A DNA stretch of 64,000 nucleotides, taken from positions 1,419,720 through 1,483,719 of the forward strand of contig NW_006766884.1 of NCBI RefSeq assembly GCF_000275845.1, read 5' to 3'. How positions within the stretch are numbered: position 1 is the first letter of the stretch; each line of letters begins with the position of its first letter. The notes under the pieces are model-generated. The model was not told the DNA's origin. It made no database searches and saw only the letters and a list, made by a program, of their open reading frames with translations. Shown here in pieces: positions 24,502 to 36,454 of this stretch. Position numbers and translations under genes: made by a program. This DNA comes from Dichomitus squalens LYAD-421 SS1 (lineage: Eukaryota > Basidiomycota > Agaricomycetes > Polyporales > Polyporaceae).

Positions 24502-25939
24502 CTACTGGTCATGGAGCATCGTACGCTTGGTCGCGTCACGGCCCGCCTTGAGGAGAGCGGAAACAGGGTTACCACCAGTCCCCTTGGACCGTCCCTCTCT
24601 CGTCACCGCGACGTCCGGCGCGCCCATCCACTCAGGAGGCTGCGACCTCGCCTGGGAGACGATGAAGAGCGTTCCGGTGATGATGTGCGTATCCCTGAAC
24701 TTCTTGAGGGCATCCACTGCCGCGTTGTAGGGCGCGCGAAGCGCAGGAGTCCGCTGACATACGTCCCGCACCTGACGCTTCTGTACCTCTGCCAAGTACT
24801 CGCGGTGCTCAGCGGGCATGTACAGGCGCATCTTCGCCATGAAGTTCGAGCTTGCCGTCCGTTTGTTATCCTCGGATGGCGCAGGCTGGCGGGCGTGCTT
24901 CAGCGCGTGGTCGACGTCAAGGAACGCGTCTAGAGCATGCATGACTGAGCTCTGACCGGCAGAAGCACCGCTCAGATGGGGCGTGCTGTTGGGCGGGACG
25001 CCCTCGAAGACCCAGGGAGAGGCATCCCCCGAGCCGTTCCACCAGGGACGAACAACCCAGTAGAAGGTGTGGGGATGGACAGTCTTTGGGGCCTCCTTCA
25101 GAGTGGCGGCCAGGTCATCAATGACCCTGACAAGCTGCTCGAAGTCACGGATGATAGACGCGACGGCATTGCGATCCAGGTGACAGGCCATGTTCACCAC
25201 ACGTTCGATGATCTGCAGCATCTCCACCCCCTTCAACTCGGCCGCTGCAGAGAGCAGGTAGAAGTTCTCTTCCGTCTCGTTTCCAGAGAATACGTTGATG
25301 TAACGCATGTTGTCCAGCGATAGCGGCTTGTCCGGGTTCTTGAATTCCCAGTTCCAGAGGACAGTGTCTGCAAAGGTGAGGACGGGCGGGAGACTGATCC
25401 TCTTCGACACCTCGCAGAGGGGGACGGCGAGAGGCCTCGGGATGATGGTCTGACCTTGGGTCTGTATGGTGGGGAGCGAGTGAACGTAGAAGTGCAGAAT
25501 GCAGGTCAGCACGTAGTGTGCACGTCGCAGAGTCCAGATGTTGCTGCCGAGGGTTTTCACGTCAAGGAGCGGCCACTACATAACATTGTGAGTGCCCTGA
25601 TAACATTCCATCTATGACGTGACTCTAGACGCTTACATTCCTCACGCGGTGTCGCCACTGTTCGGCCTGCGCAGCCTTCGCGATCGCCTCTTCTCCTCTA
25701 TCAGCTGCCAACTTGAGGACGCTCCGTGCTTGTACAAGGGTCCGCTCCCACAGCGCAAAGTCTCCTTCGAGTTCCCGAAGCGGGCGTCGCGGGAAGAAGC
25801 CCGTCTCGGGGTCGACATCGTAGGCGTCGCCGTTGAACGTCTGAGGGACAGCGGACTCCGTAAGGCTGGTGCGCAATGTGTTCAGGTCCATGCTGTCGAG
25901 TAGGCGGTTGACCATGTGCACAGGGGAGTTGACGTTCAT
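24502..25939 (-). CDS. Indoleamine 2,3-dioxygenase (heme enzyme, tryptophan to N-formylkynurenine)
   Basis: IDO opens the indole ring of L-tryptophan using O2, the first step of the kynurenine route to NAD+ or of tryptophan catabolism. Exon 1 (start 25939) begins MNVNSPVHMVNRLLD and ends EQWRHRVRN. An intron (GTAAGCGTC ... about 25575) leads to the long second exon. Family signatures are present: LGSNIWTLRRAHYVLTCILHFY, WVFEGVP, ASAGQSSVMHALD, MRLYMPAEHREYL, and the proximal-histidine segment KKFRDTHIITGTLFI. The heme-side loop near the C-terminus is KGTGGNPVSALLKAGRDAT. The stop is at 24502-24504. The roughly 450-residue length suits fungal IDOs. There is no targeting signal, so it is probably cytosolic. 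Fungi often carry several IDO paralogues; which class this is cannot be told here. Confidence 0.9.
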
Positions 25940-26044
25940 GACTGGAATGTTATGCGAATGAATAAGGTTGGTCGAATGTGACGTGTGTGAGTGTGGAAGG
26001 AATGGGACGTGCTGTTGAATGGCTCTCTATCCTGACATCTACCG

Positions 26045-26052
26045 CTTATATA
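26045..26052 (-). promoter_or_regulatory. TATA box of the IDO gene
   Basis: Read on the minus strand this is TATATAAG, about 106-113 bases upstream of the IDO ATG, in a normal position for a fungal TATA element. Confidence 0.45.
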
Positions 26053-27237
26053 TGTATACATAGGCGTACGCAGGTCCCAACGAATGTTTGCCTTGGCTTG
26101 CTGGTTGTCTCACGCCCTACCAGGAGAGAACCAACGCGTCCCTTCCTCTAGGGGCGTTCCGACTCGCTCAACAACGGATCGTCCTTACACCGCAGATGGG
26201 AACAAACTACAGCCTTTGGAACTGTGGTTGTCTGCAAACCTACCAGCGCCCATGCAGGTCACAGCGTGTTCCGTAGACCGCTCGCCAGAAAGATCAGGCG
26301 CGCAAAGGGGAACAGCCGAAGTCTTTGTTGGTTCGCCACAGCGTTTGTGCCGTCCGGTTGTCACCTCACAGCCGATTACCCTTGTTGGCGCGGTTAACTA
26401 ACCATCGTGGTGAGAACACAGATACGCATTTTGACCTAATCATCCCATTTCCGGGAGTGATGTTTTAGATCTGTAACGACGCCTTACGCTGAAGCACAAT
26501 CACAAATGTATGCATATCCCTTTTGCCCTCCCTCCCCTCATTCCGCTCATATGACTCGTGGCTATCATTCTTCTTTGTCAAATACACCATTGACGTATCA
26601 TATGGACAAGAGTCACACTGTGCGGCATACATCAACGCCCTCAGATAGGCGGATTCAGTTATAGTGACGCTTCAGGCCACTGACACATAATAGTGGGCCT
26701 CCTAACCGCGTCGTAGACTCGAGATCTCGCATGCAAGCTGTGCCATCTTGCGGACCAGAGCGGACACAGCAGCCCTATAGCCCGGCAGTGCGTCGAGCGC
26801 CACTCGACTATTCCAACCATACCACTCTTCATCAATTGAGATCGGGCGCGCTCTTGCCCCTTCCCACTAGTTGGGAGGTGCGACCGGAGGTCTTGCCCGG
26901 ACGAAGCATTGCGGTATATCCAGTCCCTCAATTATGTCGAGCGCGGTGATACGGGTGTACCGAACGGGCTTGCATCTTGCCGCTGCACGCCCGCTAATGG
27001 TGTGGGTCCTCCTGGGACTATCACTGCATGCGATGCCTAACACGGAGGCCAACGAACACATCACCGCTCCAGATCAGATCCGATTCGCACACCCGCGAGG
27101 CGTCTGTAAGCCCGTCACTAGCCGACTTCAAGAGGCGGCAGCTCGGGCTGCCGCAACGTGACGACGAGGCCGCCATTCCGACAAGTTCGCAAAGTAGGCG
27201 GGTGGGCTTGTGTGCGTCCGCAGGTGCCAGTCTGCAT

Positions 27238-27317
27238 TACTGCGCCTTGCATAAGTCCGTGAACGCGCGGATTTTTTTCTCTCCGGCGTCTACCCTACCC
27301 GACCTGCCTAAACAGGC
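27238..27317 (+). repeat. 80-bp inverted repeat, left copy
   Basis: This copy runs from TACTGCGCCTTGC to CTAAACAGGC and contains a run of seven T. It matches the reverse complement of 27877-27956 at 78 of 80 positions. Similarity fades quickly on both sides, so the repeat edges are fairly sharp. Confidence 0.85.
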
Positions 27318-27876
27318 TACATCACGGTTACAAGCATGGCAGAGCTCCCCGCTGAGTCCGCTCGCTGGACTGGCATCGGCATTCCCAACTTGAAGCTTGA
27401 AGGGTGAGCATGCAATGAATCCAGTAGACTCGGCCATACTCGGAGTCATCCAGTTTTTATGGTGCGCGGAGATAGCTTGCATGAGGGGCAGCATAGTCAC
27501 TGCATGAGAAGTGAATTGGGCCCTTTCCAATTAATACATGACTTGTGACATTGTGTGCGGTCAGATTCGAGTTGCTCCTAGTACCTGAGCGCTGTATGTG
27601 CATATCGTTGATGAGATACGTCGAGGATGTGTCACAAGGCATGTCGAAGCCTCTGCACTGACTCAGGCATGTCAACTGCACCTTGACTATGGTACCTCCC
27701 GTTCAAATCAGTGTACAGGATCCCCAGGGAGGACCAAAAGGGGCTGAAATACAGACATGAAAGTACCCAGGCACCCATATCCATACCTCATCTACCTGGG
27801 TACGCGTGTGGTCAACCAACGCCCCTTCAGTGAGGCCGTGACGCCCTGTCATGGAGTAGTCCTGTAGGCTGATATG

Positions 27877-27956
27877 GCCTGTTTAGGCAGGTCGGGTAGT
27901 GTAGACGCCGGAGAGAAAAAAATCCGCACGTTCACGGACTTATGCAAGGCGCAGTA
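27877..27956 (-). repeat. 80-bp inverted repeat, right copy
   Basis: Reverse-complement copy of 27238-27317, with two substitutions and no gap, separated from it by 559 bases. The pair could be the terminal repeats of a small non-autonomous element or two insertions of one repeat family. No transposase was seen between them. Confidence 0.85.
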
Positions 27957-28833
27957 GACGGGTTGACCGGACGCCTCGGACTCGGAGGAGTTCAGGCGCT
28001 TGCTTGCAATACTTGTCTGGCCCAGTCCATCCCCGTGACAGTGGTAATGATATCGGTGTTGGGACCAGCGTGAACGAGGGTCGGGTGACGGCTTCTCGCC
28101 ACTTCGTAAACGCGAGGAACTATCTGCGCACGCGAGGCGCAGCCGGAACACGGCGAAAGCCTGTGGTTCTCACGGAAAGAGACTCGAGGCGGCTGCGAAC
28201 CAGGGCTTATGTAAGTTGAGTCTAGTCGAGCTGCCAATTCGTGATGACTTGCCGTTACGAACCACATATGTTCTTGAAACGAGTTCCGGTGAGTTGTAAG
28301 CACTTGTCCCTCTATTAGGGAGGGCAGGCGAGTTGAAGAGACTCGACCCGGCGCAACATGATTAGATCCGTACTTAGGAGAACCTTCTTGATGACACGGC
28401 CGGGGCTGATGTCTCCGACGTCATGATTTTACAGTACAAGACATACCATATGTACCATGTCCAGAGTGGTGGGGCATCCACTTCGTGTAACTGTGTAAGT
28501 ACAGGTAACATCCGAGCGCAGTTTGGATAATTGACGGATGTCATACGTTTTGTGACCTCATGTAGCGCCCAGAGGCGCCGCTGAAAGTAGAGTACACCGA
28601 ACAGGGTAGAACGTTGACCGTTGAACGGGCAACGTGCGGCGTTCCTTGGCATGCTGGGAAGACGTAGGCTTGAGGCATATCCTGAGATTGTTCCTCGGAT
28701 CAACACCTCGTGCCTGGGGGCCGGCAATGTAAGGATAGGGAAAATATGGCATTGTGCGTCAGATACTAGTAGTGTATGTCACGGTGGGAGGGGCAGAGTA
28801 GGCGTATGATATGTGGCAAGACGGCAAAGTGTA

Positions 28834-30666
28834 TCAATGCCTCCACTGTAACCACTTCTTGTCCGTGTGCTTGTCTTGCTCAAACACGCACTTGCGATCC
28901 ACGACCTCAAGAATCTTCTCGCGCACGCCGGCCTTGCCCCCGCGCATGCGGGTAAACATCCCGAGAAGCTCGTCGAGAGTGATGGTAGTCGCACCGCTGT
29001 TGCGATGGCTGCCGTCGACCATGGAGCGAATCTCTGCCTCCGTGGGGAGGGCGAACTGCATCGGGTCTGCGAGGTCAACCGGCTTGGGCAGGTAGGATGG
29101 CGGGGCGAGGGAGGGCACGTTGCCATTCTCTGGCGAGTATTTCTTGAAGAATGTCTCCAGGATTTCGGAGTCCTGCACCTCGTGGATATGAGCGGGAGAC
29201 CACTGCGGCCGTTCCTTGATTTTTTCAATAAGGACAGCAGTAACACCGGTCTTGAAGTCAGGGCTATCGCCATTCTGTATGCTGGCGGTTATCACGGAAG
29301 TAACAACGACGAGACAAAGAGCGGCATACGCAGAAAGCGGTTGCGATATTCATTTCCATCTGCAGAGCTTCCAGGAGCGTCATCTGTTTCCCGCGGCGGA
29401 CGGCTGTCAGTGCCACCTTCAAGCTGGTAGGGCTGCGTAGCTCAAGCGTATCCAGGGTCTGCGCCGCCCACTGCCGCACGCTTTCGTCACTGTGACCGTT
29501 GGAGATTTGAGTGAGCTCCGCGATAATATCCTCAACGGTGTTGTGCCTGAATGCTGAGTCCAGGGCCGCACGCTTTGCGCCAACAAAGGAGGTGGAAACC
29601 TCGTCCGGTTCCCGCTCGGCGACCTCTTGTTCAATGAGGTCGTTGATGGCCCGGTAGGTAGGCTCCTCCAATGCGGCAAGACGCTCAAGCAAGGCAGGAA
29701 TGCGTCTTGATGGCACATAGTGTGTGGCGAATCCATGTTCACTGCAGATCAAATGGTGAGCGTACGGCGGATCGGAGTAGGAGGGAGCTCCATACAATAC
29801 CGCCCTGCCTGAAATCGTGTCACCGGTCAAGGCCAGGTAAGTTCCAATTTCACCGTCCACCCGGGACAAGAAGTAGCTTGCTCCGACGTCGGGACAGTAG
29901 CCGATTTTGGTCTCAGGCATCGCGAAAACGGTTTTCTCAGTCGCAATCCTGAATTGAGCGTTGACGGAGAGACCGACACCGCCTCCCACTGCGCACGTTG
30001 TCAATCAAGGACATCGGAGAAGCACCGGACATAGACATACTAGTGATGCCATCCATAACAGCTACGTATGGCTTTGGCACGGCAGCGAGTATGTAATCCA
30101 TTTCGAACCTAGCATCCGGATATCAGTTTGAAGACAGTTATCCGGTGATGTCGCAAGACCCACTCGCGGTGGAAGAAATCTATTGCCTTCGGACGAGTCT
30201 CAGCGTCGCTCGCATACCGGACGACGGCTGGGGATGCTTATTAGTACACCGGAGACATGGATAGAAGGACGACTCACTCTCCACATCACCCCCAGCGCAG
30301 AAGGCCCTTCCGACGCCACGTCCGACTATAACTTTTGCTAGATTTCCTTGACACCATTCCTAGGAGCTCCGAATTCACGGAGGAGTCCACACAAAGACGG
30401 AGATGGTAACTCACCTCGACCTGTGGGCGCAGGATATTGAGCATGGGCTCGTTAAGCGCATTGAGCTTCTTTGGGCGATTAAGGATGTATGTCCGAACTG
30501 AGCCGCTTGATTCGAAGAGCACAGGTACCTCATCAGGGGGCTCGACTCTCGGTTTGGGGGCCGAGCTGGAGGTAGACATGAGGTGACGACTGATGGCAGC
30601 CGTACGCTGGGCTGCAGTGGCTGAAGGGCGACTCATTGTCCTCAAAAGAACATTACGCGCATACAT
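28834..30666 (-). CDS. 3-hydroxyisobutyryl-CoA hydrolase, mitochondrial (crotonase fold)
   Basis: HIBCH removes CoA from 3-hydroxyisobutyryl-CoA in valine breakdown in mitochondria. The N-terminus is Arg/Ser/Ala-rich and free of acids, consistent with a presequence. The ATG at 30666 gives MYARNVLLRT; the ATG at 30636 (MSRPSATAAQ) is an alternative. Crotonase-fold blocks follow through spliced exons: RTYILNRPKKLNALN, VGRGVGRAFCAGGDVE, AAVPKPYVAVMDGIT, GGGVGLSVNAQFRIATE, then FAMPETKIGYCPDVGASYFL, which carries the hydrolase-specific Glu/Asp pair rather than hydratase residues. An intron of about 56 bases separates ATAFC from the last exon (NGDSPDFKTGVTAVL). That exon ends KKWLQWRH at 28834-28836. 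The gene shares a 311-base divergent promoter with the TBCE gene. Confidence 0.88.
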
Positions 30667-30977
30667 CTGGCAGAGACCAAGACCAGAGTAGTCGGCGACC
30701 AAGGGCAAGAACGGGCGGGAGCGGGAATCCGACACGGACGGTGGAGGGAGCCTACGGACAGCTGACGGTCAGACGCGCACCACATCCGGCAACGCTCTTG
30801 GCCTGCAGGCGACCCGGCCCGGCGGCAATGCGCGTCTGCTCAACTGTCTGCTCCCCGACCCCGGCGATGGGATCGCATCCAGCTTTCGGTCCATCGTCTC
30901 CTCCTTCTTCTCCTCACACCATCATCGTCGTTCGGCCACCCTGAATATCCCGCTGATTGGGAGCGATCGCCCGCTCA
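30667..30977. promoter_or_regulatory. Divergent promoter region, hydrolase / TBCE
   Basis: This 311-base GC-rich gap lies between divergent start codons and must contain both core promoters. No TATA box is evident, as is usual for housekeeping genes. Confidence 0.4.
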
Positions 30978-33900
30978 ATGGCGCCCGAACTCCCGGCGGT
31001 GGGTACGCGCCTTAACCATGCAGGCTCCCTGGGAACCGTCAGGTATGCGGGCGCAGTCGACGGCACACAAGGACTGTGGCTCGGAGTCGAGTGGGACGAC
31101 CCCAGCCGCGGAAAACACGATGGCGTCAATGACGGAAAGCGCTATTTTACCTGTCTGTGAGAATTGTACGTTCATCCACAGCTCATGCACCATTTCCTTA
31201 TGCTCCTCCTAGCGTTCCGAATAGCGGATCTTTCATTCGCCCCTCTGCTGCAATCTCGTACGGCGTGTCATTCCTATCCGCTCTCACCGCCAAATACATT
31301 GAGACACCCCATGGTGGCGCATTGTCGGAGAAGATTGTTCTAGGGTCCTCGGGCGGTGCTATCGAGGTCGAGGCTGTAGGCCTGAACAAGATCAGAAGCA
31401 AGCAAGCTCGCCTGGAACGCTTACGGGAAGTCAGCCTGGATTATGAGAACGTTTGCCGGGGCGATGCGCCCGGAGAAATACAACGAACTTGTCCAGGTAT
31501 GTTTTCCGCGGACCCCCACATAATATTGTCCAGTATGGTATGCTCCTTTCCGAAAAACGGTTGGAAGAGATTGCCTCAAGGTTCAGGACGCGCTAACTGA
31601 CTTCGCGTCTGATCCGTGGGCTGTCGCATAATCCTTGATGCTGCACAGGCTCGCCACCGCTCTTAGCCTCCGCAAATTGGTGGAAATTTATCCACACGTC
31701 AGATCCATCGGTGCGACGTTGTGGTTCGTCCCTAGTAGCGGCAGACATTCTCCTTGTCTTGTTCAATCAACTGGTCTCACCATCCCCGGTCTCGCCACTC
31801 ATGACACATACGTCGCCTATCTGAGCATTCTGGCCCTGAATGATTTTGTCCTATTGGGGCCAAAGTTTTAATTTCACTGGCGACAATATGCTTGGTGTTG
31901 CTTGATGTATACAGGGGTCAGACGTGCTTCCGAATCTGTCGGGTCGTTGACAAGCCGCATGGCCCCCAGTTGTCCCCTCGTTACTAAGCCGTGTTTGCAC
32001 CTGTATAGTGAATCGTTCTCTTCTAACCTGGGCAGATGCATTGCTATCCGTCAATGCTGTCACCACACCAGCGACAGCATCTCATCTCCCTGACATATCT
32101 ATGTATTTCGCATACAACCCGTTCACCATTCCATCTGTACAGGTGTCCGCGGTCTCGACTTATCCAGGAATCTGATCTCCTCTTGGGATATTGTCGCGGA
32201 AATAACGTCCGAGCTTACCGATCTCCGGAGCCTCCGCCTGAAGTAAGCGTCGTCATAATAGTTCTGGTGGTGTACATGGCATGTTACATGGCTGCTCACC
32301 AAAAATTACAGCCAGAACCGTTTGTTGCCCCTGAGTTATCTCCGTCCTGACTCTACAGCTTTTCATAAACTCGAGGAGCTGCAACTTAGCGCTACCTTAT
32401 CGACATGGAGGGAGTTTCAAGCTCTGTTGCCCTTCATGCCTGCCCTTAGGATTGGGGAGCTGGGATACAATAGACTACGACTACTATCGGGCGATCCGGG
32501 GTCTCTACCGAGTATTTCTTCTCCGGCCCTGCAAGAGGTCAATCTAGATGGAAATGAGCTCAGCAGCTTTGTTGACGTCCGCGAAGCGGTGAGCAATCTA
32601 CCGGCGTACGTACCAGTACCTCCACCACCCACATCTCTCACGAATAGCACGTCTGACTCATTGACGTATCCCACAGCTTGCAGCGGCTCGTCCTCACCTC
32701 GAATCACTTTTCTCAACTCCATCCGCCGCCGCTAGAGCCTGAAGGAGACGTCACCGCTGGGACACCCGGCGGTGCACAGCCCTCTCCGCTCGGAGGGCTC
32801 AAGCATCTTGCGCTCGCATTCAACAGGCTTGCCTCGTGGCGCGACATTGACACGCTTCCGCGCTGGTGCCCGGAGCTCGAGTCACTCTCGCTTGCGGGGA
32901 ACCCCCTCGTTGACGGTAAGTGTCCGAATCTGATGACATAGCTCGTTTACAACGTATTCCACATGTCTCACTATCCGTGTCGCAAAATGCCAAACTACCC
33001 TTCACCTCTGTTCTCGCGCCGACGATCGTGACTATCGTTGCTCTGAATGCGACTTGCATGCATATTTTATATGTCGGGCGATGACGTGATTCGACCGACG
33101 CAAATCGATTCTCCTCTACACACAACTGGGTTATATTCCCACTATACATTCAATCGGTGGCATTCTGGATCTGGAACCTCGCATCGCTCCAGATCCCAGT
33201 CAAGCAAGCTATGCTCGGGCGTACACCATCGCCAAGATTCCATCGCTCAAGGTGCTTGATGGTGCCGCAGTGAGTCATCTATTCCTCCTGCTATGCACAT
33301 GAATTGTCCTTGTCCGCCCTATTCCTGCCATTACTGTTCTCGACATCACTCCTTCTGTCTTCAATACTGCTCCGGTTGCTGGGCCCATCTGGCGAGGTAC
33401 TACGCACTAGCGTACAGTCACTAGTCGTTCGACCTGTCCTTTAACGACCAGGCTCTGTATTTCAAATCGTCAATGTGGCGTACGCAGTGCTCGCTGACCG
33501 CATCGATATCCATAACAGATCTCCCCTCGCGAGCGCACGGACTGCGAACTCCTCTACCTCTCCCATATTGGGAAGCAGACCTTCACATCTGACGAGGAGA
33601 AGAGGGCCGCCCATCCGCAATGGGAGGTGCTGTCAATCAGTGCGTTCATCTCGATCGTTACAACCTAGAGCACCGCTGACCGTTTTGCTCATCCGCTCCA
33701 ACACTCTCCGTGATACTATGCACGTCTGTCCGTCTGCTACATTGTATTCCCTTGCGTCGCCAATACACCGATGGCCCCCGCGCTTCTAATGTCCTTGTAC
33801 TTTGTTCGCTTCGCCGGCGATATTGTTTCTGATTCTCACGTTCCAACCACACTCCACGACTGCCACCATCGTTCACACCCCCAACGCACTCCCGAACGCC

Positions 33901-34405
33901 TAACACCGAATCGTAGAACACGGTGTGGCGGATTCCCCAGTTGCGGTGGTAACCTCGGACACGCTCAGCAGTCGCCTCATCAGTAAGAGATCTCTCTCTT
34001 TATTCCTTTCCCTCTCCCCCGTCCTCGGGGGACGCGGTCAGATCGTTACTGACATCAAATGCTTCGCCTTCCTCTCGCCAACCTTCCCTGATTGTCTCAG
34101 GTATTCGGACCTATTACTGCTCTACCGTGCCCCCGCAATCGCTAGCGGCAGACGAATTGGCCGCCTACTTAGACCGCCGCAAGGCCGAGCTGACGCTTCG
34201 CGTGCTTTCGAGCATATCTGTTAGGACTCTCCGCCTGAAACTCATGAAGAGTTTCAAGATTCCCAAGGCGCAGCACGCTGCTGTTCGGTTATGGATGGTG
34301 ATGCCCGACGGGCATTTCGTGGAGCTTGACGCAGAGTACGCTGAACGGGACCTCGCGTATTGGGGGGTGGACGAAGACACGCAGTTTGTACTCGTAGACG
34401 AATGA
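30978..34405 (+). CDS. pac2: Tubulin-folding cofactor E (TBCE/Pac2)
   Basis: TBCE binds alpha-tubulin and acts with cofactors B, C, D and Arl2 in tubulin dimer assembly. The three-part architecture is visible. The N-terminal CAP-Gly domain includes GSLGTVRYAGAVDG, GLWLGVEWDDPSRGKHDG and RYFTC. A run of leucine-rich repeats follows (GLDLSRNLISSWDIV, HKLEELQLSATLSTW, PALQEVNLDGNELSSF, GGLKHLALAFNRLASW, ELESLSLAGNPLVD). Next is IAKIPSLKVLDGAAISPRER, then a C-terminal ubiquitin-like domain (RVLSSISVRTLRLKLMKSF ... DEDTQFVLVDE). The first intron (donor GTGAGA after TGTCT, acceptor CTCCTAG) keeps the frame into VPNSGSFIRP. Around ten short introns are needed. The stop is at 34403-34405. All three domains look complete. 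Confidence 0.92.
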
Positions 34406-35110
34406 ACAATGTATTCTTTCCTGGTCTAACACGTACAGGAACTCAACATATACAGGGACTAGAATATGCAGGTCGCTGCAAAAGAAGTCTCTCACGTACC
34501 TGTTGCCGCCGATGCCTCCTGTTGTCATCCCGACATGTCATGTCGCGATGTCGATTATTGTGATATCCACGGACGGAGCAAGGATTTTCGCCGGATCCCG
34601 ACAAGAGAAGAAGCCATTCGCACGAGTAAGCGCGCCCATGCACGCCCACAAAGCTGCCGCGACGTCCTGGCCCATTATTGAACGACAACCAGCCAGCCCC
34701 GCGAGCGTCTCGACGAGGAACTCCGACAACCGACAGGAGACCAGCGCAGATAAAACGGTCCTTGTTTTGCCCGCTATATCGGCACACATCCGACGATACC
34801 TTGAATCAGGTCCATCCGTCTTGAGGCCAACGAGTAGCGTGCAGCCAGTATCCAGCAGTGGAAGGTCCTCGGATACAAGGAGATAAACGGAACTCGGCGC
34901 CAACTCCTGCGGTGGGCCTGGACGCGCCGGCGGAGAGAATGTGGAGGTTACAAGACGGCGGGATATCCTTCGAGCTCGAGATACACGACCACTCCTTTTC
35001 CATACAGCAGAAACCTATTCAACCGAAGCGAGGGAAGTCCAGAACGCCTTTTCGGAACCCCGGGTCCACAACGCCAACGGATTTCAATCCGGAAAACCAT
35101 GGCCTAATCC
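34406..35110. other. Unresolved region between convergent TBCE and SR-protein genes
   Basis: These 705 bases contain overlapping open frames: plus 34503-34886 and 34858-35139, minus 34538-34903. None has a recognisable domain. On the plus strand, GTAAGC at about 34627 and CAACCAG at about 34692 could be an intron. The region may be just the two 3' untranslated regions, or a small unrecognised gene. No call is made. Confidence 0.3.
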
Positions 35111-36454
35111 TCAGCGTGCCCATGTGTTATCCCCGTTAGCGTGCCTCGGCGGCCTATCATCGACACGATCGTCCCTCTCGTCCCGACGGCGATCGTCCCT
35201 GCGTCTGTCAACATCGTCCCTGCGGCGGTCATAGTAAGGATCAGGGCCTCTTCGGTCATCATAGCCACCTCGCCGATCATCGTACCCTGCAGGCCTTCTA
35301 TCATCATCCCTCTTAGGAGGTGGAGACCTGACGGGGCGACGATCATCGACTTCAGTGCGGCGAGGAGGCGACCTGGAGCGTTCCCTGCGGTAGCCGCGGT
35401 CGTCCCTGTGACGATCTTCGCGGTGCCTGTCATCTCTGTAGCGGTCGTCGCGGTACCGGTCGTCGCGGGAATACCGATCATCGCGAGCGTGACGATCATC
35501 ACGGCGGTCATCACGACGATAGTCATCAGCCCCACCACGCTATAGATGTTTGTTAGGATTGGTGGAGAAACGATACAAGCGACTGCTTACCTCACGGTCC
35601 AAGGCAACACGAACGGGCTGCCCACGGAGGTCACGGCCGTCAAGCTCCTTAACGGCACGCTCGGCATCCTCACGCGACAGATATTCCAAGATACTGCAAA
35701 GACGTAAGGATATGCCGATGTAGATGGTACGGAATGCGACGACTCACCCTTCGCCTGGAGCATCGCGATCTATGTCAGCGTAGGAAACGCTACCGGCTTC
35801 GCGTCCGAAATCTTTCAAGTCCTGGGTTGAGATGCGATAGTCAGGGCCGGAGTCCAAGCATACTTAGTGGCGGAGTAGGAGATAGGCCATCCAGGAACCA
35901 TCGTAGGCAATAGCTAATTCTGCAAAAAGAAATTGGTCGAAGATGAGACACGTACCTGCCAGCTGGTGTCGCGGGAGATGCCCGATACGATCAGGCGGAA
36001 CCCAGGAGGCCGTCTGGCGCGGGAAGCACGCTCAGCTTCGTACGGGTCGCGGCGAGGACGTGTCTCCTTAGCGAACTCCACGACGATACTACTGAGTGCG
36101 TTAGCACGGGCAACCTGGAGCGCTACGTGGGAAAAGCAGCATACTTGGCGCCCATGAAGCTCTTGCCATTGAAGTGCTGAAGAGCATCCTCGGCGTCACG
36201 GGAGCTTTCAAACTCGACGAAACCGAAACCTACGAGACGGTATGAGTATGAAGCAAGAGCAGGAAGGCAGCACGGTGACGAACCCGTCATGACGCGACAG
36301 TCAACGATACGACCGTAGCCGTCAAAAAATTTTGAGACGTCCTCTGAGCGAGCATCTGGGGGCAGCTCTGTAAGGTAACAACGATGATTAGTTTGGTGTG
36401 CTATCAAGTGAGCAGCGAAGAGGACGCACTTCCAAGGTAGAGACGACGGGCCAT
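35111..36454 (-). CDS. SR-type splicing factor with two RRMs and a mixed-charge RD tail
   Basis: This is a serine/arginine-type RNA-binding protein, likely a nuclear pre-mRNA splicing or mRNA-export factor similar to fission yeast Srp2. The start is MARRLYLG at 36454. RRM1 follows through introns: LPPDARSEDVSKFFDGYGRI, VDCRVMTG, FGFVEFESSRDAEDAL, HFNGKSFMGA. RRM2 follows RRPPGFRLIVSGISRDTSWQ: DLKDFGREAGSVSYADIDRD, GILEYLSREDAERAVKELDG, LRGQPVRVALDRE. A final intron with donor GTAAGC leads to a C-terminal exon rich in Arg and Asp: repeated RDDRYRDD- and HREDRHRDDR-like units, with only one short RERSRSPPRR patch. It ends ...NGDNTWAR at the TGA of 35111-35113. The tail is therefore RD-rich more than RS-rich. 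Confidence 0.88.

Larger units (their letters stand above)
26053..28833. other. Gene-poor region with an inverted repeat pair
   Basis: About 2.8 kb lies between two minus-strand genes. Short open frames occur on both strands, but none shows a family motif, a signal or a consistent splice pattern. The only clear structure is the 80-bp inverted repeat pair described separately. The stretch may be a decayed mobile element plus the 3' flank of the hydrolase gene. Confidence 0.45.

Noticed and set aside
26084..26401. A 105-codon plus-strand frame near the IDO promoter
   Set aside because: No family resemblance and no splice-consistent continuation; it lies in gene-poor DNA.
27690..27720. A tRNA B-box-like GTTCAAATC
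   Set aside because: No pairing T-arm, acceptor stem or A-box could be found around it on either strand.
35141..35545. A plus-strand frame of repeated Ile/Val/Pro
   Set aside because: It is the complement of the RD repeats of the SR-type protein.
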